From an uncultured Bacilli bacterium (GTDB taxonomy: Bacteria > Bacillota_I > Bacilli_A > RF39 > UBA660), in NCBI GenBank assembly GCA_947627525.1, contig CANQWJ010000010.1, positions 1 through 16,400 of the forward strand: a DNA stretch of 16,400 bases, in the 5' to 3' direction. The notes below the pieces were generated by a model. It saw nothing but the letters and a program-made list of their open reading frames with translations. It made no database searches and was not told the DNA's origin. The position numbers were made by a program, and so were the translations under genes. Shown here in pieces: positions 7,300-14,297 of this stretch. Every line of letters begins with the position of its first letter. Position 1 is the first letter of the stretch.

Positions 7300-9778
7300 G
7301 TAATTTTTTAAATAATTTAACAAATGATCTATCCAAACCTTTTTTCTTTAATTTAGTAAGATTAATACGTTTAATACGAATTTCATCATCACTAAATATT
7401 ATTTTAGCTATCTCTTCTTTTAATTTAGTTTGAATTTGTAAGTTATTTAAAATATCGTCAATATCGTCACCCATTACATGCGCATTATCCATTTCGATAT
7501 TATCACCCTTACAGTTAATCGTTAATTGTCCGACTGTTGGAACATTTTTAACTTCTACAACAAAGTCATTACCATTGGTATAGTGAGTTTCCTCTAGTCT
7601 TGTTTCATTGAAGTATGCCCCTACTTCGGCTTCTTTGGTGTTTCTAAATCTAATTATGTAATTACGACGATCTGGAACGATACCACTTTTACCTTCAATA
7701 GAACGAACTATAACTGTATAGTTATTTGGTAAATAGTTATATGAAAGCTCCGTTTTTAAATAATATCCTTCTTTATAAAGAGAACTTATACCATCATCTT
7801 CATACATTACATAAGTATTATTTTGACCAGCAAAAACTTGAATTTCTAAGTCAGTTGGTACGGATGTATTATTGATATTACTCTTTTTAGATAATGGAAT
7901 AATAGCTCCAGCTTGCGCAAAAACGGGATAATCTTCTTCTTTGTAGAAAGCAATATATTTTTTCTTTCCAACATATTTCTTACCAGTAAAGAAATCATAC
8001 CAAATACCATCAGGTAGGAAGAAATGGTGAATAGTCCTGTTCATTACCAAATCTTTTTTATTCAATATTGGTGTAACAAATAGTTGACGACCAAAGAAAT
8101 ATTCATTGCGATAAACTAAATCATCATAATACTTAGGATATAAATAATATAATGGTTGGAAAATCATTGTACCTTTATCATAATACTCGTAAGCTTCGGT
8201 ATACAAATAAGGAATTAATTCATGACGAATGCGGAGATAATCATCAACGATTTCAGCGGTCTTTTTATCCCAACGCCATGGTTCTCTCTTATAATATTTT
8301 CCTTTATCAGAGTGGAATCTAAGAATTGGTGAGAATGTTCCAAGTTCAACGGATCTTATATAAAGCTCACTATCTTCAATTCCATCATTATAACCACCAA
8401 TATCATGACTCCACCAACACACACCAATGTTAGAAGCTGATAAGTTAAAGAATGGTATGGTTTTAAAACTATCCCAACCAACTTTAGTCTTACCAGAATA
8501 CAAAACAGGATAACGATGGGCAGCCGCCATACCACTACGACCTAAAACCATTCCTCTTTTGTCAGGATTACGAGCTAAATCTTTATATAAATAATGATTT
8601 AGGAGCCATGTCACACGCATATCATTAGTTTCAACATCATAATCATTCCAGAAGAAATCAACACCTAAGTTTTCCAATGGATGGATTAAAAGCTTTAGAT
8701 AAACATCAATGAATTGCGGATTGTATGGCGTAAATTTTATGACACCATTTTCATCTGGTTGTAAATACTTCTTTATTTCTTCAAAAAAGTACTCATAGTC
8801 ACGAAGACCATCTTTAGGATTAGTATTTAACCCAACTCTAATTCCTTTTTGATGAAGTTCTTCAATTAAACGTTTAGGATTAGGTATTAAATCAGTATTA
8901 AAAGTAAACCCGGTATCATATAACTTATCTTGCGGATTAGTAACTAATTCTTGCTTTTTTACTTTAATTTCCTTTTTATTAGGGTCATCATTATTAGTTT
9001 GATTATCTATAACAGGTTTTTGTCTAAAATGCCAATCTTTATCTAATAAAAATACCGATAATGGCATGTTATTGTCATTGAATTCTTTAGAAATATTAAT
9101 AATTTCATCTTGCGTATAAGGAAGATTACGACACCACCAATTTCCTAAAGCATATCTAGGAATAAAAGCTGGCATTCCCGTCAATTGAAAATAATCTTTA
9201 ATACAATAACCAAAGTCTTTACCATAAACAAAGACATAAATATCCGTATAATTTAAATTATCTTCTTCTGGTTGCTTTACTGTTCCGTCAAGATTAAAAC
9301 GAATATGTTTAGAGTCATCTAAACTTACAAAACCTTCAATGGAATATAGTCCTTTATTCTCAGGTGTTTTCTTAGAGAACTTTTCCAAAGTCGAATTACA
9401 ACCATAATAATTTCTAACTTCTGGATGTCCATAGTACCAAACAGAATCAGTTCCATTAACTTGAATACTAAGATTTTTCATCGTATTAGTTGATGGTCCT
9501 CTAAATGGCATATTCTTAGCATAATTCAAATAGAAATACTTGGTCCTTATTTCAATGTATAAACTATCTTGCTTAACTTCAAAACTAGGTTTTTCAAAGA
9601 TACGATTAACAACTAATTCTGTCGCATCATCACTAAATTTACCCACTTCACTATATTCTAGTCTAACCAATCTTTCAGTAAGAATAGTAATACGATATTT
9701 ATTTCCTTGAAAAACGACATCAGACTTAACTTTTAAATCATTTGGTTCAATCGCAAAGTGTTGTCCTAGATTGTACAT
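7277..9778 (-). CDS. GH31 family glycoside hydrolase, cytoplasmic alpha-glucosidase-like
   Basis: 833 residues, typical GH31 size, with no signal peptide, so it would act on imported oligosaccharides. It has an N-terminal beta domain with the segment FRGPSTNTMKNL at 92-103, a (beta/alpha)8 barrel from about 205 (IPRYALGNWWCRN), a nucleophile region FFWNDYDVE at 375-383 with D379 as the likely nucleophile, LGRSGMAAAHRYPVLYSGK at 412-430, WWSHDIGG at 455-462 and the FHSD motif at 488-491. C-terminal beta domains follow, then a basic helical tail at about 765-833. Where most GH31 enzymes have SGD (acid/base Asp), this reads SGK430. Alpha-glucosidase is the likeliest activity, but the family also includes xylosidases and GalNAc-ases. 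The start at 9778 is chosen over an upstream in-frame start because GAGGGTGA precedes it. Confidence 0.9.
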   Translation of the reverse strand: MYNLGQHFAIEPNDLKVKSDVVFQGNKYRITILTERLVRLEYSEVGKFSDDATELVVNRIFEKPSFEVKQDSLYIEIRTKYFYLNYAKNMPFRGPSTNTMKNLSIQVNGTDSVWYYGHPEVRNYYGCNSTLEKFSKKTPENKGLYSIEGFVSLDDSKHIRFNLDGTVKQPEEDNLNYTDIYVFVYGKDFGYCIKDYFQLTGMPAFIPRYALGNWWCRNLPYTQDEIINISKEFNDNNMPLSVFLLDKDWHFRQKPVIDNQTNNDDPNKKEIKVKKQELVTNPQDKLYDTGFTFNTDLIPNPKRLIEELHQKGIRVGLNTNPKDGLRDYEYFFEEIKKYLQPDENGVIKFTPYNPQFIDVYLKLLIHPLENLGVDFFWNDYDVETNDMRVTWLLNHYLYKDLARNPDKRGMVLGRSGMAAAHRYPVLYSGKTKVGWDSFKTIPFFNLSASNIGVCWWSHDIGGYNDGIEDSELYIRSVELGTFSPILRFHSDKGKYYKREPWRWDKKTAEIVDDYLRIRHELIPYLYTEAYEYYDKGTMIFQPLYYLYPKYYDDLVYRNEYFFGRQLFVTPILNKKDLVMNRTIHHFFLPDGIWYDFFTGKKYVGKKKYIAFYKEEDYPVFAQAGAIIPLSKKSNINNTSVPTDLEIQVFAGQNNTYVMYEDDGISSLYKEGYYLKTELSYNYLPNNYTVIVRSIEGKSGIVPDRRNYIIRFRNTKEAEVGAYFNETRLEETHYTNGNDFVVEVKNVPTVGQLTINCKGDNIEMDNAHVMGDDIDDILNNLQIQTKLKEEIAKIIFSDDEIRIKRINLTKLKKKGLDRSFVKLFKKLLEYMYQV

Positions 9779-9815
9779 AGCATCACCCTCATACTCTTTT
9801 ATCCTATAATATATA

Positions 9816-9824
9816 ATTATAACA
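9816..9824 (-). promoter_or_regulatory. Extended -10 promoter for the GH31 gene
   Basis: TGTTATAAT on the minus strand (TG at 9824-9823, TATAAT at 9821-9816) is an extended -10 element. The -35 position is poor (TAGATG). It lies 38 bases before the GH31 start codon. No catabolite-control (cre) site was recognised. Confidence 0.6.
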
Positions 9825-9874
9825 TACATATATAGGGACATCTAATATTTTTTGTTCTTTTTTTCAATATTTTT

Positions 9875-9883
9875 TGGTATAAT
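9875..9883 (+). promoter_or_regulatory. Extended -10 promoter for the patatin / mnmL-mnmM operon
   Basis: TGGTATAAT on the plus strand is an extended -10 with no clear -35. The expected start near 9890 gives a leader of about ten bases that holds only the ribosome site GGTGA before the ATG at 9900. It is divergent from the GH31 promoter; the two -10 elements are about 55 bases apart. Confidence 0.65.
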
Positions 9884-9899
9884 TTATTTGGTGACGTAT

Positions 9900-11138
9900 A
9901 TGAAAGCATTAGTACTTGCTGGCGGAGGATCTAAAGGAGCCTATGAAATGGGTGTTTGGAAAGCTCTTCGTCGACTTCATATGAAATTTGATATTGTAAC
10001 AGGAACATCGATTGGTGCTTTAAATGGTGCTCTTGTTGTTCAAAATACATATCATCGTGGAATGCATCTTTGGTTAACGACTGACTTCTATAAATTATTT
10101 GGTAGTGAACTAAAAGATATTGCGGACATTAAAAAGGCCATTAAAATATATAGTAAGAACTTTTTAAAACAAAGTGGTATTGATATAAAAGGATATGATA
10201 ATTTTGTTAAGAAATGGATTGATGTCAATCGTTTCTATAAATCTAAAACGGACTTTGGGATTGTTACTTTTAATCTAACTACTAAAAAACCAAAATTAGT
10301 TACTAAAAATAAAATTGCTAAAGATAAGTTATGTGACTATATAATTGCTTCAACGTCTTGCTTTCCAGCTCTAGATATTAAAGAGATTGATGGTGAAAAA
10401 TATATTGATGGTGGATATTATGATACTCTACCAATTAATTTAGCGATTGATATGGGAGCTGACAGTATTGTCGCAGTTGAATTAGATAGTATTGGTCTTA
10501 GGCAAATTGTTAAAGATAAGGATAAAGACATTACATATATTAAACCTAGTTGTGATTTAGGTAGTTTTTTAGTCTTTGATAAAAAAGTAATTAGAAGAAA
10601 TATAAAAATTGGTTACAATGATACCATGAAGACATTTAAGAAACTTGATGGTGAATATTTTACTTTTCGTAAAAATGATTTAGAAAGAAACTATAAAAGA
10701 TATGGTAATGATTTTGCTTATGTAGCTAAAAGAATGATTGGTATTAATACAAAAAAAACTCTTAATCAATTAACCTCTATATCTTTTTATCGCCATTTAA
10801 TTAAGAATTCATTTAATGATAAAAAAACGATGAATAAAAGTCTTGAACTACTAGGTGAAATTTTTGAAATACCTAATGAAAAAATATATGATATAAATCT
10901 TTTTAATCATATATTAAAAATGAAATTTGCTAATTATGAAGAAAAAGAAGATGAACTAATTGATCTAAATAGTATAAAGAAGCTAAACTTCAACAAAGCA
11001 ATTAATCGTAAACACATCGTTAAATATATCTATAATTTTATGTTAAAACCAGTTGAATATCATAAAGAATTATCTGATTTAAGTGTATTATTTCCAAAAG
11101 AATTTATGGGAGCATTATATTTATATACAATAAATTAA
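9900..11138 (+). CDS. Patatin-like phospholipase family protein
   Basis: 412 residues. The patatin catalytic half is complete: oxyanion-hole loop GGGSKG at 8-13, nucleophile elbow GTSIG at 35-39 with Ser37, and catalytic Asp170 in DGG at 170-172. It would hydrolyse acyl esters of lipids using a Ser-Asp dyad. The closest architecture I know is the bacterial RssA/YlbK group of about 260-300 residues; this one carries a further ~140 residues, Lys/Asn-rich and without a recognised domain. No signal peptide or membrane helix is seen, so it is probably cytoplasmic or membrane-peripheral. An in-frame start 16 codons earlier would lie upstream of the promoter -10 and is rejected; the ATG at 9900 has SD GGTGA. 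The next gene begins one base after the stop, so the two form one operon. Confidence 0.93.
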   Translation: MKALVLAGGGSKGAYEMGVWKALRRLHMKFDIVTGTSIGALNGALVVQNTYHRGMHLWLTTDFYKLFGSELKDIADIKKAIKIYSKNFLKQSGIDIKGYDNFVKKWIDVNRFYKSKTDFGIVTFNLTTKKPKLVTKNKIAKDKLCDYIIASTSCFPALDIKEIDGEKYIDGGYYDTLPINLAIDMGADSIVAVELDSIGLRQIVKDKDKDITYIKPSCDLGSFLVFDKKVIRRNIKIGYNDTMKTFKKLDGEYFTFRKNDLERNYKRYGNDFAYVAKRMIGINTKKTLNQLTSISFYRHLIKNSFNDKKTMNKSLELLGEIFEIPNEKIYDINLFNHILKMKFANYEEKEDELIDLNSIKKLNFNKAINRKHIVKYIYNFMLKPVEYHKELSDLSVLFPKEFMGALYLYTIN

Positions 11139-11139
11139 G

Positions 11140-12621
11140 ATGAAAAGATTAAATAAATTTAAATACACTAATTCAAATAAAAGATATTATACACTTGATT
11201 ATTTTTATAAAGAAAAATTTAATTCTAAAGTATTCAAAGTCAGTTTAAATGCTGGCTTTTCTTGTCCTAATATAGATGGTAAAGTTGGTTTTGGAGGATG
11301 TATTTATTGTGCTAATGGAAGTGGTGATTTTGCTGGTGATAAAAATGAACCATTAGAAAAACAATTTGTTGAAGTTCGTGATAAGATTTTAAAGAAGTGG
11401 CCTAAAAGCAAATATATAGGTTACTTTCAAGCTAATACTAATACTTATGCTAATGTAGAAGTTTTAAAAGAAAAATATGAAGCCATTCTAAAGATGGATG
11501 ATGTTGTTGGATTAAGTATCGCAACTAGACCTGATAGTATTACTGATGAGTGTTATGATTATTTAGAAGAATTGAGTAAAAGAACATACTTAACAGTAGA
11601 ATTAGGTTTACAAACTATTCATGAAAAAACATCGAAATTAATAAATAGATGTCATGATCTCGATTGTTTTTTAGAATGTGTTAAGAATTTGCGCAAACGA
11701 AATATCAATGTTGTCGTGCACATCATCAATGGTCTTCCATATGAGACAAAAGAGATGATGTTGGAAACAGTTTCTTTCTTGAATAAGTTAGATATTCAAG
11801 GTATAAAAATTCATATGCTTCACATTTTAAAAGGAACTCCTTTAGCTCTTCTATATCAAAAAGAAAAGTTTCATGTTCTAACCAAAGAAGAATATGTCGA
11901 CATTGTCTGTGATCAAATCGAGATATTAAGAGAAGATATTGTCATCAATCGAATTACAGGGGACCCTAATAGTGATGAGTTAATTGAACCTAGTTGGCTC
12001 GTTAAAAAGTTTGGTGTTTTAAATGAAATAGATAAAGAATTAGAAAGAAGAAATAGCTATCAAGGATATCGTAAAACAATTCTAAACTATGTTCACAATC
12101 TAATTGATTCTTATATCAAAGAAAATGATATCGTTGTTGATGCTACTATTGGAAATGGTAATGATACCCTATATCTATGTGATACTGTGCCATCTGGAAA
12201 AGTATTTGGTTTTGACATTCAAGAAAAAGCTATTAATAATACTACTACACTTTTAAAAGAACATAAAAAAATAAACTATGAGTTATTTTTAGAAAGTAAT
12301 GAAAAGATGGACGTTGTTCTAAAAGACTATTTGGGAAAAGTATCCCTAGTCATTTTTAATCTTGGGTATCTTCCAAATGGCGATAAATCGATTACTACTA
12401 ATTACAAAACGACCATTAAAGGAATTAAGGCCTCTTTAAAACTAATTCATAAGAGAGGAATGATTCTATTAGTAATATATCCAGGGCACCCTGCTGGGAA
12501 ATTAGAGAGTTTAAAGATAAAAGAATACTTAGAAAAAGAAAATTTAAATTATCAAGAATACCATAATACTGATAATGTTATAGCTCCATATTTAATAGAG
12601 ATAAAAAAAGACCATTTCTAA
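11140..12621 (+). CDS. Fused tRNA mnm5s2U enzymes: radical SAM YtqA/MnmL plus methyltransferase YtqB/MnmM
   Basis: 493 residues in two parts. Residues 1 to about 300 match the YtqA radical SAM family (TIGR01212 type): RYYTLDYFYKEKF near the start, then C42-x11-C54-x2-C57 for the 4Fe-4S cluster, followed by GSGDFAG and the ATRPDS and ELGLQT segments. Residues about 305-493 match YtqB: SAM-binding motif I VVDATIGNGNDT at 332-343, FNLGYLPNGDKS at 406-417 and LVIYPGHPAG at 444-453. In B. subtilis these are neighbouring genes, now assigned (from memory) as MnmL, which converts cmnm5s2U to nm5s2U, and MnmM, which methylates that to mnm5s2U at the tRNA wobble position. Here one chain would do both steps. 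The start follows the patatin stop by one base with no clear SD, suggesting coupled reinitiation. Confidence 0.92.
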   Translation: MKRLNKFKYTNSNKRYYTLDYFYKEKFNSKVFKVSLNAGFSCPNIDGKVGFGGCIYCANGSGDFAGDKNEPLEKQFVEVRDKILKKWPKSKYIGYFQANTNTYANVEVLKEKYEAILKMDDVVGLSIATRPDSITDECYDYLEELSKRTYLTVELGLQTIHEKTSKLINRCHDLDCFLECVKNLRKRNINVVVHIINGLPYETKEMMLETVSFLNKLDIQGIKIHMLHILKGTPLALLYQKEKFHVLTKEEYVDIVCDQIEILREDIVINRITGDPNSDELIEPSWLVKKFGVLNEIDKELERRNSYQGYRKTILNYVHNLIDSYIKENDIVVDATIGNGNDTLYLCDTVPSGKVFGFDIQEKAINNTTTLLKEHKKINYELFLESNEKMDVVLKDYLGKVSLVIFNLGYLPNGDKSITTNYKTTIKGIKASLKLIHKRGMILLVIYPGHPAGKLESLKIKEYLEKENLNYQEYHNTDNVIAPYLIEIKKDHF

Positions 12622-12634
12622 ATGAAATGGTTTT
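12603..12634. terminator. Shared bidirectional terminator between convergent operons
   Basis: ACCATTTC (12611-12618) pairs perfectly with GAAATGGT (12624-12631) over a five-base loop. The plus-strand tail is TTTT; the minus-strand tail is a run of seven T (12609-12603), so it is stronger for the minus-strand gene. The TAA stop of the MnmL-MnmM gene runs into the loop, and the minus-strand stop at 12633-12635 abuts the other arm. Confidence 0.85.
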
Positions 12635-13310
12635 ATAATTCTTGAATTTTAACTTCGTAAATATTTCCTTTATAAGTCAATAAACTTTGGGTTAATCCTC
12701 TAAAAGTTATATGCACATATAGAGTATTATCTCTGATAAACAATTTATTTTTTGTTTTATCATATCCCAATGAAACAAAATAATCATTGTAATCAGTAGT
12801 CTCTTTTAATTCATCTTGTTGATAAAAATCTTTAAATCTTTCTTCTACTTTTTTATCAATAATATTTCCTGTTATTTCGAAATGATCAAGTAATTCTTGG
12901 TCACTTAGTAGTGTTCCATCTTTAACATTAATGTTGTAAGTATAAATAGTAGCTGTTCCATATTCACTACCATCAATATTAGTAATGTCAACTCTTAAAG
13001 ATAAAATATCTTTATAAACACTATATTCATATTGATAATTATAATCATCTAAGTAACCAATATCATAATAATTTTTCATTATTTCATCATTGATTTTTTC
13101 AATATCTTTTCCTTTTAAATTGATAACAGGTAAATTACCTTTACTCTCATCATCACTATAACTAGTTTCTTTTTCAATGATGTATTCATAATTAGTTAAG
13201 GCTTTTTCGTGACTTGTATTATTATTTATGACTAATAAAATAATTGTTAATACAATGAAAATGATGATGACAAAGATTAATATTTTCTTATTATTCTTTT
13301 CTTTTTCCAT
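12633..13310 (-). CDS. Membrane-anchored surface protein, possible RsiV/DUF3298-like outer domain
   Basis: 225 residues: a short basic N-terminus, one hydrophobic segment at about 10-29 that acts as an uncleaved anchor, then an acidic extracytoplasmic domain rich in Asp, Glu, Tyr and Asn. The outer part alternates strands with a segment reading INLKGKDIEKINDEI followed by repeated Tyr-rich strands and a C-terminal GNIYEVKIQEL. This layout recalls the DUF4163/DUF3298 module of RsiV and PdaC-type proteins, but that is a weak impression. An in-frame GTG six codons earlier is rejected: the ATG at 13310 has AGGTGA at an ideal distance. That SD overlaps the TAG stop of the M15 peptidase gene (TAGGTGA), so the two are translationally coupled and probably act together at the cell surface. 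Confidence 0.88.
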   Translation of the reverse strand: MEKEKNNKKILIFVIIIFIVLTIILLVINNNTSHEKALTNYEYIIEKETSYSDDESKGNLPVINLKGKDIEKINDEIMKNYYDIGYLDDYNYQYEYSVYKDILSLRVDITNIDGSEYGTATIYTYNINVKDGTLLSDQELLDHFEITGNIIDKKVEERFKDFYQQDELKETTDYNDYFVSLGYDKTKNKLFIRDNTLYVHITFRGLTQSLLTYKGNIYEVKIQEL

Positions 13311-13318
13311 ATTTTCAC

Positions 13319-14245
13319 CTAATAACACTTAACATTAATTGGTTCAACATGCCAGTTTTCACTAGATATTGGGAAGTGAAGACCGAAGTCTTTAGCATGC
13401 GCATGAGCCCAAGCAACTGAAGCACTATAATTACCACCAAAACGCAAATCAGAAGCAATACCCCAACCATGTCTTGAAGTTCCAGGTGCGGCTGCTAAGT
13501 TACCATTGTTACAACTTCCTGTTTTGTAGCAATGCCAAGCATATTCTTGACTAGAACGAGAACGCCAAGCACCACAAACACCTTTGATTCCTTCATAGCA
13601 TTCTGTCGTACTCATATTAACACTAACACCGGCTGCAGCTGCAGCTTTGGTAAAGGCTACTAATTTATCGTAAAATGGTTTTACATAACCGTATGGTGCA
13701 GAACCTTTTGAGGCAGCTGTTCCATTTTTACTACTATCACAAGGATAATAGAAGACTCCATCTTTAACAATTACTAAACCATCTTTACCATTTTGTCCAG
13801 CTTGTTGTGCTTCTTCTTCATTTTCTTTTCTTATTTCTTCACGAATACGATTCTGTTCTTCACGCTTTCTTTTAGCTTCGGCATTTTCATCAGCCTTAGC
13901 TTTTTCTTCAGCCTCTTTTTCGGCTTCTTCTTGCTTACTTAAAAATTCGATAGTACTAGCATTAGCATCTGTCCAACAACGCGTTGCTGAAAAATCCGTT
14001 GTTCCAACTAGATCTAGTAATAAACCAACAATAGTTGGGATGAAGAAAACACATGAAGCAGCGAATATTCTCTTCGTCAATTTTGAATAATTCTTCTCAT
14101 CAGGATTAATAACTTGTTTTAATAAATCGACAGCACACATAATAATTAAAATGATAGGAACAACTATGCCAATAATTTCAATTACGCGCTTTGCTAATAA
14201 AACAGTAGCCAATGAAGCACTAGTTTCACATATTGCTAAAAACAT
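13319..14245 (-). CDS. Membrane-tethered M15 (VanY-like) peptidase with VirB2/TrbC-like N-terminus
   Basis: 308 residues in three parts. Residues 1-82 hold two hydrophobic helices (about 21-40 and 60-80) joined by a polar KQVINPDEKNYSKLTKR loop, resembling the TrbC/VirB2 pilin fold seen in many Bacillota proteins. Residues about 101-148 are a charged Glu/Lys/Ala coiled coil. Residues about 160-308 are a peptidase M15 domain: SRHGWGIASDLRF at 257-269 supplies zinc ligands H259 and D266, and ENWHVEP at 296-302 supplies the catalytic Glu (E296) and third ligand H299. M15 enzymes are D-Ala-D-Ala carboxypeptidases or peptidoglycan endopeptidases, so it should trim wall peptides outside the membrane. 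Several paired cysteines in the peptidase part may form disulfides. SD AAAGGA is about ten bases from the ATG, rather far. The gene downstream is coupled. Confidence 0.9.
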   Translation of the reverse strand: MFLAICETSASLATVLLAKRVIEIIGIVVPIILIIMCAVDLLKQVINPDEKNYSKLTKRIFAASCVFFIPTIVGLLLDLVGTTDFSATRCWTDANASTIEFLSKQEEAEKEAEEKAKADENAEAKRKREEQNRIREEIRKENEEEAQQAGQNGKDGLVIVKDGVFYYPCDSSKNGTAASKGSAPYGYVKPFYDKLVAFTKAAAAAGVSVNMSTTECYEGIKGVCGAWRSRSSQEYAWHCYKTGSCNNGNLAAAPGTSRHGWGIASDLRFGGNYSASVAWAHAHAKDFGLHFPISSENWHVEPINVKCY

Positions 14246-14279
14246 ATAACATCAGTCCTTTCGCATATTTATCGTTTTT

Positions 14280-14288
14280 ATTATAGCA
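14280..14288 (-). promoter_or_regulatory. Extended -10 promoter for the M15 peptidase operon
   Basis: TGCTATAAT on the minus strand is an extended -10 (TG at 14288-14287, TATAAT at 14285-14280), 34 bases before the peptidase ATG and just after the ligA stop. The -35 position is poor. No terminator separates it from ligA, so read-through is also possible. Confidence 0.55.
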
Positions 14289-14297
14289 TATAAGCAT

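Noticed and set aside
9779..9841. Longer GH31 N-terminus of 21 extra residues
   Set aside because: It would begin upstream of the probable promoter -10 at 9816-9821 and lacks an SD; GAGGGTGA marks the start at 9778.
9852..9899. Longer patatin N-terminus with a hydrophobic MFFFSIFFG start resembling a signal peptide
   Set aside because: It overlaps the promoter (TATAAT at 9878-9883), and the conserved patatin start MKALVLAGGG has its own SD. The apparent signal peptide is translated promoter DNA.
13790..13940. Glu/Lys/Ala-rich low-complexity stretch as a tandem DNA repeat
   Set aside because: The DNA does not repeat with a fixed unit; the protein pattern fits a coiled coil inside the M15 peptidase.
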